Assembly (NCBI RefSeq): GCF_030733685.1
Contig: NZ_JASHIM010000002.1
Coordinates: 310,001 to 374,000 of the forward strand
DNA: 64,000 nucleotides
Reading direction: 5' to 3'
Source of the DNA: Roseovarius sp. MMSF_3281
Lineage (GTDB): Bacteria > Pseudomonadota > Alphaproteobacteria > Rhodobacterales > Rhodobacteraceae
Shown here in pieces: positions 26,533-34,445 of this stretch. The notes beneath the pieces were generated by a model. The model was given only the letters and a program-made list of their open reading frames with translations. It made no database searches and was not told where the DNA came from. Position numbers and translations under genes: made by a program. Position 1 is the first letter of the stretch; each line of letters begins with the position of its first letter.

Positions 26533-27996
26533 GTGATAGCCAAATCCGTATCACAAACTCAGGACAGAACCGGGATCGTGCGGGCGTTTTACCTGACGCT
26601 TTTGACCACTGCGCTTATTATCGCGCAGGCCATGGTTGCACAGGCCCAGGAAAGTTTTTCCGATCTGGCCGACAAGGTCAGCCCGGCGGTGGTGAATATC
26701 ACCACCTCAACCGTCGTGGCGCAGGGGGCTGGCCCCTCGCCCATCGTGCCCGAGGGATCGCCCTTCGAGGATTTCTTCCGCGAATTCCGCGACCGCAGTG
26801 GTCAGGGCGACCGGCCGCGCCGCACCTCGGCGCTTGGCTCGGGCTTCGTGATCAGCGAGGACGGTTACGTGGTGACCAACAACCACGTGATCGAATCCGC
26901 CGATGAGATCATCATCGAGTTCTTCTCGGGCCGGGAGCTGGAGGCCGAAGTTATCGGCACCGACCCCAAGACCGACATCGCGCTTCTCAAGGTCGAAGCC
27001 GATGGGCCGCTTCCCTATGTCAGCTTTGGCGACAGCGATACCGCCCGCGTGGGCGATTGGGTGTTGGCCATGGGCAACCCGCTTGGGCAGGGCTTTTCGG
27101 TTTCTGCGGGGATCGTTTCGGCCCGCAACCGTGCGCTGAGCGGCACCTATGACGATTACATCCAGACCGACGCGGCGATTAACCGGGGTAACTCGGGCGG
27201 GCCGCTGTTTAACATGGATGGGCAGGTGATCGGCGTGAATACCGCCATCCTGTCGCCCACCGGCGGCTCTATCGGGATCGGGTTCTCGATGGCGTCGAAC
27301 GTGGTGACGCGTGTTGTTGCGCAGCTCAAGGAATATGGTGAGACCCGCCGCGGTTGGCTGGGCGTGCGTATTCAGGACGTGACGGATGACGTGGCCGAGG
27401 CCATGGGCCTTGAAGAGGTGCGCGGCGCCCTTGTCACCGATGTGCCGGAAGGCCCCGCCGCCGAAGCCGGGATGGAATCGGGTGACGTTATCCTGTCGTT
27501 CGACGGCAAGCAGGTGGAAGATACCCGTGGCCTGGTGCGTCAGGTGGGCAATACCGAGGTTGGTAAAACCGTGCGGGTCATAGTTTACCGCGAAGGCAAG
27601 ACGCAGACCCTGAAGGTGACGCTGGGCCGTCGCGAGGCCGCTGAGGGGGCTGTGCCCGCCGCGCAACCGAATGGAGAGCCGGAGGTTTCGGAATCGGCCA
27701 TTCTGGGCATGACGATCAGTTCACTGACCCAAGAACTGCGCGAACAGCTTGACTTGGGGGATGAGGCCTCGGGCCTTGTGGTGACCGATGTCGACAACCT
27801 GTCGGAGGCTTATGAAAAGGGCCTGCGTGCCGGTGACCTGATTACCGAGGCCGGTCAACAGAAGGTCAACTCGATCGGTGATTTCGAGGATCGTATCGCC
27901 GATGCCGAGGAGGCCGGGCGCAAGTCGATCCTGCTTCTGGTGCGTCGCGCCGGGGAGCCGCGTTTCGTGGCCCTGCCCTTGGATAGCGAAGACTGA
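26533..27996 (+). CDS. degP: Periplasmic serine protease of the DegP/HtrA (Do) family
   Basis: A 487-residue protease-chaperone starting at GTG after an AAGGAGA ribosome binding site. A signal peptide (residues 1-38, cut after AMVAQA) is followed by the trypsin-like domain with triad His118 (TNNHVIE), Asp148 (KTDIALL) and Ser221 (RGNSGGPL), then two PDZ domains. It degrades misfolded envelope proteins. The gene is the last of the hflKC group and ends at a strong terminator. Confidence 0.95.
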   Translation: MIAKSVSQTQDRTGIVRAFYLTLLTTALIIAQAMVAQAQESFSDLADKVSPAVVNITTSTVVAQGAGPSPIVPEGSPFEDFFREFRDRSGQGDRPRRTSALGSGFVISEDGYVVTNNHVIESADEIIIEFFSGRELEAEVIGTDPKTDIALLKVEADGPLPYVSFGDSDTARVGDWVLAMGNPLGQGFSVSAGIVSARNRALSGTYDDYIQTDAAINRGNSGGPLFNMDGQVIGVNTAILSPTGGSIGIGFSMASNVVTRVVAQLKEYGETRRGWLGVRIQDVTDDVAEAMGLEEVRGALVTDVPEGPAAEAGMESGDVILSFDGKQVEDTRGLVRQVGNTEVGKTVRVIVYREGKTQTLKVTLGRREAAEGAVPAAQPNGEPEVSESAILGMTISSLTQELREQLDLGDEASGLVVTDVDNLSEAYEKGLRAGDLITEAGQQKVNSIGDFEDRIADAEEAGRKSILLLVRRAGEPRFVALPLDSED

Positions 27997-28018
27997 AGCT
28001 TTCCCACATGACCGATAT

Positions 28019-28048
28019 CAAAGGGCACCCTTCGGGGTGCCCTTTTCA
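28019..28048. terminator. Bidirectional intrinsic terminator between degP and argP
   Basis: An 11-bp stem (AAAGGGCACCC, loop TTCG, GGGTGCCCTTT) with A-run on one side and T-run on the other serves both convergent genes. It reaches the last bases of the argP frame. Confidence 0.92.
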
Positions 28049-28936
28049 TTTGAGCGGCAGAAGGTGGCGCGCGGCGCTGTTGCGGACGCTTTGGGTGAGC
28101 GGCGCAAGCGCCTGTTTCTGGTTGCGCATGACCTGCCAGTACAGCGGCACGGACAGGCGGCAATCGGGCAGAAGTTCAACCAAACGCCCCGTGGCGATGT
28201 GATCCTCGACCATGACCAAGGGGTTGAGGCCCCAGCCAAGCCCGGCAAGGCAGGCATCGACAAAGCCATTCGTGGTGGGGATCATGTGGCTGGGCGCCTG
28301 GAACGTCAGGCCAAGCGTTTCGCGGACCCATTGTGCCTGAAGCTGGTCCCGGTCGCTGAACCGCAAAGAGGGCGCGGCGCGCAGGCTGTTTTCATCCGGG
28401 CCATCGGGGAAGTATTTTTCCACGTAACCGGGTGAGGCCGTGGCGGCATAGGGCAACAGGCCCAGTGGCATGAGATCACATCCCTGAACCGGTTTGTCGG
28501 TGCCGGTGATGGCAACCGCCACCTGCCCTTCACGCAGCAGTTCATCCGAGAAATCCTGATCGCAGATCACCAGTTCGCACAGGGTATTGGACAGGCCCTG
28601 CATCGCGTCGATGAACCATGTGGCAAGGCTATCGGCGTTGACGCCGATGCGGATGGTGCCAAAACTGCCGCTGCCCTCACCAAGGTCCAGATCGGCGGTA
28701 AGCTGTGTTTCCATGACCTCAAGCGCCTCGATATGGCGCAGCAGGCGATTGCCCATGGGGGAGGGGCGGCAGGGTTTGCCACGGATCACGAGGATACCGC
28801 CGAACCGTTCTTCAAGCTGCTTGATGCGTTGCGACACCGCCGAGGCGGTAACCCCAAGGCGATCGGCCGCTGTATGAAACGAACCGCTGCGTAACACGGC
28901 GGCGAGGGCGGCAAAGCCTGCATAGTCGAACTGCAA
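28046..28936 (-). CDS. argP: LysR family regulator, ArgP/LysG type
   Basis: A 296-residue LysR regulator. The N-terminal winged helix includes SFHTAADRLGVTASAVSQRIKQLEE and the ArgP/IciA-like stretch LVIRGKPCRPSPMG. The effector domain follows. Family members respond to arginine and lysine and usually control a LysE-type exporter encoded next to them. Here the divergent neighbour is a GNAT gene, so the target is unclear. The intergenic AT-rich stretch at 28937-29047 should carry its operator. Confidence 0.88.
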   Translation of the reverse strand: MQFDYAGFAALAAVLRSGSFHTAADRLGVTASAVSQRIKQLEERFGGILVIRGKPCRPSPMGNRLLRHIEALEVMETQLTADLDLGEGSGSFGTIRIGVNADSLATWFIDAMQGLSNTLCELVICDQDFSDELLREGQVAVAITGTDKPVQGCDLMPLGLLPYAATASPGYVEKYFPDGPDENSLRAAPSLRFSDRDQLQAQWVRETLGLTFQAPSHMIPTTNGFVDACLAGLGWGLNPLVMVEDHIATGRLVELLPDCRLSVPLYWQVMRNQKQALAPLTQSVRNSAARHLLPLK

Positions 28937-29047
28937 TTAAAAATCCCTAATCAAGATTAAGCTTGTTTCGTTTTACTTATCATCTGCATTTGCCTAGTCC
29001 AACCATTGGAAGGCCAACCGTAGCCTGCGCGAACACAAAGGTGACCC

Positions 29048-29509
29048 ATGCAGAAGATCAGGAACCAGACACCGCATATCCGCCCGCTTCAGCCACAGGA
29101 CCGCCCGGCATGGGAGGTATTGTTCACCGCTTACCTCAGGTTCTACGAAACTTCGGCGTCGGAAGAGGTGATGGCAGAAACGTTTCGTCGTTTGATCTCG
29201 GACGAGCATCCGGCGCAATACGCGCTGTTGGCCGAGGTGAAAGGGCAGGCCTGTGGCTTGGTGCAATGTATCGAGCATCCGCATAACTGGCGGCTTGAGC
29301 CTGTTTGCTACTTGCAGGATCTTTTCGTTAGTGACGATCACCGTGGTCTGGGCCTTGGCCGCGCCTTGATCGAGGCTGTCTATGCCGAGGCTGATCGCCG
29401 TGGCACCCCTTCGGTCTATTGGATGACACAGGATTTCAACGCCACCGCCCGGCAGCTTTATGACCGGGTCGGGCAACTGACGCCGTTTATCAAATACGTT
29501 CGGAGCTAA
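29048..29509 (+). CDS. GNAT family N-acetyltransferase
   Basis: A 153-residue acetyltransferase with the acetyl-CoA loop VSDDHRGLGLGRALIEAVY and C-terminal MTQDFNATARQLYDRVG. This arrangement resembles polyamine/diamine or small-molecule acetyltransferases. The ATG follows AAAGGTGA. It diverges from argP, so amino acid-linked regulation is possible. The substrate is unknown. Confidence 0.88.
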   Translation: MQKIRNQTPHIRPLQPQDRPAWEVLFTAYLRFYETSASEEVMAETFRRLISDEHPAQYALLAEVKGQACGLVQCIEHPHNWRLEPVCYLQDLFVSDDHRGLGLGRALIEAVYAEADRRGTPSVYWMTQDFNATARQLYDRVGQLTPFIKYVRS

Positions 29510-29512
29510 GGC

Positions 29513-29830
29513 ATGGCCATGGCATTGACCCTGCGTTGGGTGCCGGGGGTTTATGGTTTGGCCCGCCTGGCGCCTGACGCCTGCCTGCCTGCTTGGATCA
29601 GGGGCCCGGGATTTGTTTCGCTGTCCTGGGCTGATGACGAGGTGACGGTGATCTGCGACGCGGCGGGAATCGTGCAGGCCCTGATCGCGCCTTTATCCGA
29701 CAACGGTATCGGCGTTTTCGTGATCTGCACCTTTGACGGGGAGCATCTGTTGATCAGGCAAATGGACAAGCCGCGTGCCGTGGCCCTGTTACAAGAGGCC
29801 GGGCACCGGTTTTTGCCAGACGAGGGGTAG
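29513..29830 (+). CDS. Short ACT-domain protein
   Basis: A 105-residue protein three bases after the GNAT gene. The C-terminal part (IVQALIAPLSDNGIGVFVICTFDGEHLLIRQMDKPRAVALLQEAGH) has the pattern of the CASTOR-like ACT family. Members I know have around 130 residues with a linker of about 25 residues between the N-terminal strand set and this part; here that linker seems absent (DDEVTVICDAAGIVQAL). The reading frame is intact. It probably binds an amino acid. Confidence 0.75.
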   Translation: MAMALTLRWVPGVYGLARLAPDACLPAWIRGPGFVSLSWADDEVTVICDAAGIVQALIAPLSDNGIGVFVICTFDGEHLLIRQMDKPRAVALLQEAGHRFLPDEG

Positions 29831-29908
29831 CCCTGCACCGGGGCGCTTGCGCGGCGCGCGGATATGGGTTTGAAAGGCGGTGCTGATACGCGAAAGGGCT
29901 GCCTCGTT

Positions 29909-30283
29909 ATGACCACATGGATTACCGTCTGTGACACATGCAAGCGCGATGATTGGGATGTTGAAACACACGCCCGCCCGCATGGTGAAGACCTTGCCGA
30001 ACTGGTGGAACGTCAGGCCGAGGGGCGTGATGTGAAAACCCGGCGGGTGTCTTGCCTGATGGGCTGTTCGCATGGCTGCAACGTGGCGATCCAGGCGCAG
30101 GGCAAGCTGGCCTATACCCTTGGCCGGTTCGAGCCCGACGAGGCGGCGGCGCAGGCCATCGTCGATTATGCCGAGATGCATGCGGAAAGTGAGACGGGCC
30201 GCGTGCCCTTCCGCGAATGGCCGCAAGGGGTGAAGGGGCATTTCGTGACCCGCCACCCGCCACTGCCCGATGCCGAGGACTAA
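29909..30283 (+). CDS. DUF1636 family metal-binding protein
   Basis: A 124-residue protein with N-terminal CDTCKRDDWD and a second cysteine cluster SCLMGCSHGCNVAIQ, the DUF1636 pattern. Members lie in cobalamin gene clusters and may bind a metal or [2Fe-2S] cluster. It starts at the ATG at 29909, and is followed directly by cobC, in line with a B12-linked role. A second member is at 40063. Confidence 0.88.
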   Translation: MTTWITVCDTCKRDDWDVETHARPHGEDLAELVERQAEGRDVKTRRVSCLMGCSHGCNVAIQAQGKLAYTLGRFEPDEAAAQAIVDYAEMHAESETGRVPFREWPQGVKGHFVTRHPPLPDAED

Positions 30284-30287
30284 GGCC

Positions 30288-31223
30288 GTGCAGACACCGC
30301 GCGATCACGGCGGGGGGGTTGATGCCGCCGTGGCCGAATACGGCGGGCGGCGCAAGGATTGGATTGACCTGTCCACCGGGATCAACCCGGTGCCTTATCC
30401 GGTGCCCGCCATTGCCCCCGATGTCTGGACGGCGCTGCCGGACAGTGCTGCGCAGGACGCCCTGCTTGAGGCCGCGCGGCGGCATTGGCATGTGCCGGAG
30501 GGGGCGGCGGTTCTGGCCGCGCCCGGTGCTTCCAGCCTGATTGCCAAGCTGCCGATGCTGGCGCCTGTGGCGCGTGTTGACATCCCTGCGCCCACTTACA
30601 ACGAACATGCCGCCGCCTTTACGGCGCATGGTTGGGACGTGGGCGAAGACGCGGCGACAGCGCGGGTGATCGTGCATCCCAACAACCCCACGGGGCATTG
30701 GTACGCCGAAGAAACCTTTGACCTTCCGCTGACTGTGATCGACGAAAGTTTTGCCGATGTCTGGCCCGATCGCACCTGGGTGCAGGAGGCCACGCGCCCC
30801 GGCGTGGTGATCCTGAAAAGCTTTGGCAAGTTCTGGGGATTGGCGGGCATGCGGCTTGGCTTTGCCATCGCCGCGCCCGAGACCATCGAAAAGCTGGCTA
30901 CTGCGCTTGGCCCTTGGGCGGTGTCCGGCCCCGCACTGACCATCGGTGCGGCGGCGCTGAATGATCACGAGTGGGCCGTGGACACCCGCGTGCGCCTCAA
31001 TGAAGATGCCGCGCGGCTGGATGCGCTGATGACCCGCGCCGGGGCGCGGGTTCAGGGCGGCACATCGCTTTTCCGGCTTTACGAGGTGGATGACGCCAAG
31101 GCATGGCAGGCACGCCTTGCCCGGAACCAAATCTGGAGCCGCGTGTTCCCTTATTCGAAAACATGGTTGCGGCTGGGCCTGCCCGCGCCGCAGCATTGGA
31201 GCCGCTTGGAGGCCGCTTTATGA
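30288..31223 (+). CDS. cobC: Threonine-phosphate decarboxylase (CobC/CobD-type, PLP-dependent)
   Basis: A 311-residue class I/II aminotransferase-fold enzyme making (R)-1-amino-2-propanol phosphate for the cobalamin nucleotide loop. It shows RDHGGGVDAAVAEYGG, DLSTGINPVPYP, HPNNPTGHWY and the PLP lysine region LKSFGKFWGLAGMRLGF. I chose the GTG at 30288, which has a GAGGA upstream; an ATG at 30270, inside the previous gene, is the alternative. The stop overlaps the start of cbiB (ATGA). Confidence 0.92.
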   Translation: MQTPRDHGGGVDAAVAEYGGRRKDWIDLSTGINPVPYPVPAIAPDVWTALPDSAAQDALLEAARRHWHVPEGAAVLAAPGASSLIAKLPMLAPVARVDIPAPTYNEHAAAFTAHGWDVGEDAATARVIVHPNNPTGHWYAEETFDLPLTVIDESFADVWPDRTWVQEATRPGVVILKSFGKFWGLAGMRLGFAIAAPETIEKLATALGPWAVSGPALTIGAAALNDHEWAVDTRVRLNEDAARLDALMTRAGARVQGGTSLFRLYEVDDAKAWQARLARNQIWSRVFPYSKTWLRLGLPAPQHWSRLEAAL

Positions 31224-32131
31224 GTACTGCCCTTGTTCTTGCCCTTGCCATGGTGCTTGATGCCCTTGTCGGAGAGCCGCGCGCGATTTGGGACCGGGTG
31301 CCGCACCCGGCGGTTTTGATGGGCCGCGTGGTGGGGTGGTTTGACAGGGTGCTGAACGATGGCGGCGCGCGGCGGCTCAAGGGTTTTGTGGCGATGGCGG
31401 TTATGGCCGCCGGTGCGGCGATCCTTGGCATGGTGTTGCAGGTCTTCGGCCCCTTGGTGGAGCTGATCGTGGTGACGGTGCTTTTGGCGCAACGCTCGCT
31501 TGTGACCCATGTACGCGCGGTGGCCCAAGCCTTGCGACTGTCGGTGGGCGAGGCGCGGCGCAGCGTGGCGATGATCGTGGGCCGCGATACGGCGGCGATG
31601 GATGGCCCCGCCGTGGCCCGCGCGGCGATTGAATCGGCGGCTGAAAACCAAAGCGACGGGGTGATCGCGCCCGCCTTTTGGTTCTTGATCGGCGGTTTGC
31701 CCGGTCTTTTGCTTTACAAGATCACCAATACCGCCGACTCGATGATCGGTTACCGCACCCCCCGGCACGAGGCGTTCGGCTGGGCGGCGGCGCGGTTCGA
31801 TGACCTGCTCAACGTGATCCCCGCGCGCCTGACCGCCGGGTTGATCTGGCTGAGCCACGGGATGTGGGCGGGGTTTGCGGCGGTGCGCGCCGATGCCCGA
31901 TTGCATCGCTCGCCCAATGCGGGCTGGCCCGAGGCGGCGATGGCGCGGGTTCTGGGCGTGGCCTTGTCCGGCCCGCGCGCCTATGAGGGCCAGATGCGCG
32001 ATTTTCCCTTCGTCAACGCCATGGGCAAGCGCGATATCGGCCCGCATGAGGTTGAGGCCAGTTGCACTACGCTTTGGCGGTCTTGGGGTTTGGGGTTGGC
32101 GCTTGTCCTGCTGTTGACGCTTCTGGGGTAA
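31220..32131 (+). CDS. cbiB: Adenosylcobinamide-phosphate synthase (CbiB/CobD)
   Basis: A 303-residue membrane enzyme attaching aminopropanol phosphate to adenosylcobyric acid. It opens MSTALVLALAMVLDALVGEP, then PHPAVLMGRVVGW and the conserved AAIESAAENQSDGVIAPAFWF and YKITNTADSMIGYRTP motifs, with four to five hydrophobic segments. It partners cobC, whose product it uses, and overlaps it by four bases. In alphaproteobacteria this protein is often called CobD. Confidence 0.94.
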   Translation: MSTALVLALAMVLDALVGEPRAIWDRVPHPAVLMGRVVGWFDRVLNDGGARRLKGFVAMAVMAAGAAILGMVLQVFGPLVELIVVTVLLAQRSLVTHVRAVAQALRLSVGEARRSVAMIVGRDTAAMDGPAVARAAIESAAENQSDGVIAPAFWFLIGGLPGLLLYKITNTADSMIGYRTPRHEAFGWAAARFDDLLNVIPARLTAGLIWLSHGMWAGFAAVRADARLHRSPNAGWPEAAMARVLGVALSGPRAYEGQMRDFPFVNAMGKRDIGPHEVEASCTTLWRSWGLGLALVLLLTLLG

Positions 32132-32208
32132 GGGCAAGGAAACCCCTGCCTTTCCCTTGGGGGGCTGCTGCCCTAGGGTGGGGCGATACGGATCAAGTGA
32201 GGATATCC

Positions 32209-33378
32209 ATGCGACTTCTTTCGATGACGGCGGGCCTGATCATGCTGGCAGGCGGGGCCATGGCGCAAACCTGCGGCGGCAGTTTCCAGGGCTTCGTGAA
32301 TGACCTGAAGGGCGAGGCCGTCTCGCGCGGCTTTGACCGGGGCACGGTGGATCGGTTTTTTGCCCCTGTGCGCCGCGATGCATCGGTGATCAAGGCCGAC
32401 CGCCGGCAGGGGGTGTTCCAACTGCCCTTCGTCGATTTCGCCCGCCGCTTGATCAGTTCGGGCCGCCTGAACAAGGGTCGCCAGATGGCCAAGCGGTACG
32501 ATGCGGTCTTTGACCGGATCGAGGCGACATACGGAATTGACCGTGGTGTTCTTTTGGCTTTTTGGGCTTTTGAAACCGACTATGGCGCGTTTCAGGGGGA
32601 TTTCAACACGCTAAACGCGTTGGTGACACTGTCGCATGATTGCCGCCGCCCCGAATTGTTCCGGCCACAGGTGTTTGCCGCGCTTGAGCTTTATACCCAC
32701 GGCGATTTCGACCCCGCCCGCACCACCGGTGCCTGGGCCGGGGAGATCGGGATGGTGCAAATGTTGCCCGAGGATATCATCGAAAACGGTGTCGATGGCG
32801 ATGGTGATGGGCATGTGCGCCTGAAAACCTCGGCCCCCGATGCCCTGATGTCGGGGGGCAAGATGCTCAGTTCATTGGGCTGGCGCCCGAATGAGCCTTG
32901 GTTGCAGGAGGTGACGGTGCCCGCCGATATGGATTGGTCGCTGACCGGGCTGCGCACCACCAAGCGCGCCTCGGAGTGGGCGGCGATGGGCGTGCGGCCC
33001 CGGCATGGGCAAATTGCCGGTGGGTTGCCTGCAAACCTGATCGTGCCACAAGGGCGCGGCGGGCCGGCCTTCCTCGCCTATCCGAATTTCCATGTGTATT
33101 TCGAGTGGAACCAAAGCTTTACTTACGTCCTGACCGCCGCCTATTTCGCCAACCGCCTTCAGGGCGCGCCGGTGTTTGACGCGGGTAACCCCGCGCCGGG
33201 GCTGTCGGGCAACCAGATGAAGCAGCTTCAAAAGAAGCTGGCCGCGCGCGGCTATGACGTGGGCAAGGTTGATGGTATCCTTGGCGCAGGCACCCGTGCC
33301 GCCGTGCAGGATGTGCAGCAAAAGCTGGGCCTGCCTGCCGATGCTTGGCCGACGCCCGGGTTACTCAACCGTCTCTAG
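32209..33378 (+). CDS. Lytic murein transglycosylase (MltB/SltB type) with peptidoglycan-binding domain
   Basis: A 389-residue exported enzyme. A signal peptide (MRLLSMTAGLIMLAGGAMA) precedes the SLT2 domain, with the catalytic glutamate in LAFWAFETDYGAFQG, then a C-terminal PG-binding domain (MKQLQKKLAARGYDVGKVDGILGAGTR). It cleaves the glycan strands of peptidoglycan. Its last 18 bases overlap the 3' end of the convergent lipoprotein gene, so the two transcripts are antisense at their ends. Confidence 0.93.
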   Translation: MRLLSMTAGLIMLAGGAMAQTCGGSFQGFVNDLKGEAVSRGFDRGTVDRFFAPVRRDASVIKADRRQGVFQLPFVDFARRLISSGRLNKGRQMAKRYDAVFDRIEATYGIDRGVLLAFWAFETDYGAFQGDFNTLNALVTLSHDCRRPELFRPQVFAALELYTHGDFDPARTTGAWAGEIGMVQMLPEDIIENGVDGDGDGHVRLKTSAPDALMSGGKMLSSLGWRPNEPWLQEVTVPADMDWSLTGLRTTKRASEWAAMGVRPRHGQIAGGLPANLIVPQGRGGPAFLAYPNFHVYFEWNQSFTYVLTAAYFANRLQGAPVFDAGNPAPGLSGNQMKQLQKKLAARGYDVGKVDGILGAGTRAAVQDVQQKLGLPADAWPTPGLLNRL

Positions 33379-33972
33379 TTCCGGCTCGTAGGTCAGAAAC
33401 CGTACCGAGCGGTCATGGCCCAGTTTCTCGGCCAAAACCTGATCGCGTGAATACCAAGTATAGCGCCCATCCTCGCGGGTGGGTGTCCAGAACAACACGC
33501 CCCCTTGCCGCCACGGGTCAAGGATGATCCCGTCATGCAGGCTATCGCCTTTGCTGCTGATGATCGCGGTGGAGTGTTCCAGCAAAAGGTTGTTGTGGTT
33601 GGCAACGGCGCGGTGCAGGTCAAGCGTTTGGAAGTTTTCGCGGCGCAGGCGCAATTCGATATCCCGCGCCCAATGCCAGCACAACCCGCGCGGCTTGGTC
33701 CCCATATTGACCTTGGTGTTGTGAATAAGGGGCGGATCGGTGATCTGGTACTCCTGCGCCAACTGGTGGGTATAGGCATAGGTGACCTGTGCGGCGCGCT
33801 GCGCCTCTTCTGGGTCGACTTGCGGATCAAGCAGGCGAATGGCCTGCGCCAGTTTCGCCACATCCTGCGGGGTGCCGGGGGGCGGGCCGTTCGGGCCGGG
33901 GGCATGGGCGCAGGCCGCCAGAAGGCCAAAAGCCAGAAGCGAGAGGATACGCAAGGCGCGGGGAGCGATCAT
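33361..33972 (-). CDS. Lipoprotein with possible transglutaminase-like fold
   Basis: A 203-residue protein with a lipoprotein signal (LSLLAFGLLAAC, Cys at residue 20) and a proline-rich linker. The body shows GLCWHWARDIE, then LEHSTAII and then GIILDPWR, in the order Cys, His, Asp, expected for a transglutaminase/papain-like active site. Function is inferred only. The frame opens at 34092 but the ATG at 33972 gives a clean signal peptide. It ends inside the transglycosylase gene on the other strand. Confidence 0.8.
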   Translation of the reverse strand: MIAPRALRILSLLAFGLLAACAHAPGPNGPPPGTPQDVAKLAQAIRLLDPQVDPEEAQRAAQVTYAYTHQLAQEYQITDPPLIHNTKVNMGTKPRGLCWHWARDIELRLRRENFQTLDLHRAVANHNNLLLEHSTAIISSKGDSLHDGIILDPWRQGGVLFWTPTREDGRYTWYSRDQVLAEKLGHDRSVRFLTYEPELETVE

Positions 33973-34107
33973 GGTGAAGACCTTGGTTTGACGTGTTGCC
34001 TGACGTGCTAGCCCGCCGCGCCCGGTCTGTCGAGATACCAGATGGCAAACCCTCGCGCATGTGACCCAAGCGGGACAGGCGGTGTTAACCAAGCCAGCGC
34101 CGTGCGC

Positions 34108-34136
34108 TTTACTTTTTGGTAAGAAATGCCCATCAT
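34108..34136 (+). promoter_or_regulatory. Plus-strand promoter of module A
   Basis: TTTACT (34108-34113) and CATCAT (34131-34136) are separated by 17 bases, a sigma-70-like arrangement (each matches four of six consensus bases). The same elements and spacing occur in module B. The predicted start is near 34143. Confidence 0.6.
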
Positions 34137-34142
34137 ATTACC

Positions 34143-34218
34143 CATATCGAAAGTGTGTTTATGGCACTCGCCAAACACGTGACCCTGCGGAGTTGCGCCT
34201 CCGCAGGGTCTTTCTTTG
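34143..34218 (+). ncRNA. Candidate antitoxin small RNA A (about 75 nt)
   Basis: The RNA would begin CAUAUCGAAAG and end at a strong intrinsic terminator. A 6-bp stem (GTGTTT at 34155-34160 with AAACAC at 34173-34178) displays a 12-base loop, ATGGCACTCGCC. This loop and its flank match the antisense of the start region of the module A small frame: GAAAGTG, TGTT and TATGGCACTC at 34149-34169 recur at 34298-34323 with 1- and 4-base gaps. The arrangement resembles neighbouring antisense RNAs such as OrzO or AgrA/B, and is inferred. Confidence 0.65.
34181..34218 (+). terminator. Intrinsic terminator of small RNA A
   Basis: A perfect 12-bp stem, GACCCTGCGGAG with CTCCGCAGGGTC and loop TTGCGC, is followed by TTTCTTTG. 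It does not end any protein gene on this strand, which points to a short RNA. Confidence 0.88.
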
Positions 34219-34226
34219 TCAGGGGC

Positions 34227-34325
34227 CTAACGCCCGATCCAAAGTCGGATGATCGCAACGATCAGTGTCGCCACCGCGATTGCAACCATCCACTTTTGAA
34301 AGTGGTGTTCACTTATGGCACTCAC
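34227..34325 (-). CDS. Very short hydrophobic peptide, module A (putative type I toxin)
   Basis: An unrecognised frame of 32 codons if read from GTG at 34325, 29 from an ATA at 34316, or 20 from ATG at 34289. It ends with MVAIAVATLIVAII then RLWIGR, a single membrane helix with a basic tail, as in Ldr, Ibs and TisB peptides. The perfect Shine-Dalgarno AAAGGAGGTGA (34322-34332) stands eight bases from the ATA, not from a standard start. The GTG lies inside the ribosome binding site itself. Codon comparison with module B shows mostly synonymous or conservative changes, which supports coding. Confidence 0.55.
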   Translation of the reverse strand: MSAISEHHFQKWMVAIAVATLIVAIIRLWIGR

Positions 34326-34352
34326 CTCCTTTCGCCGCGAAGGGTCGCGGCG
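34322..34352 (-). promoter_or_regulatory. Perfect ribosome binding site behind a hairpin, module A
   Basis: In the minus-strand RNA a 7-bp stem CGCCGCG with CGCGGCG (34333-34352) directly precedes AAAGGAGGTGA, which is fully complementary to the 16S rRNA 3' end. A very strong site next to a stem is typical of translation-controlled type I toxin mRNAs. Confidence 0.7.
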
Positions 34353-34409
34353 ACACCAGAAGTAAGGTCAAATTCTTCGCAAGCCGTTAACCACGAGGGT
34401 GTGGCGTGC

Positions 34410-34438
34410 TTTACTTTTTGGCAAGAAATTGCCATCAT
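34410..34438 (+). promoter_or_regulatory. Plus-strand promoter of module B
   Basis: TTTACT (34410-34415) and CATCAT (34433-34438), again with a 17-base spacer, match module A. The predicted transcript starts near 34446 with AUAUCGGAAUG. Confidence 0.6.
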
Positions 34439-34445
34439 GATGGCC

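Larger units (their letters stand above)
34103..34390. repeat. Tandem toxin-antitoxin-like module A
   Basis: The first of two homologous modules. Order on the plus strand: promoter block (34103-34150), antisense segment and terminator (34149-34218), then, reading on the minus strand, a short frame (34227-34325), ribosome binding site and hairpin (34322-34352), and a conserved upstream block to 34390. It parallels module B at 34405-34631, with the promoter block R1 matching R2 and the coding block matching over about 170 bases. Confidence 0.8.

Noticed and set aside
34181..34218. Terminator read as the end of a protein gene on the plus strand
   Set aside because: No plus-strand protein frame precedes it; the nearest plus-strand gene stops at 33378.
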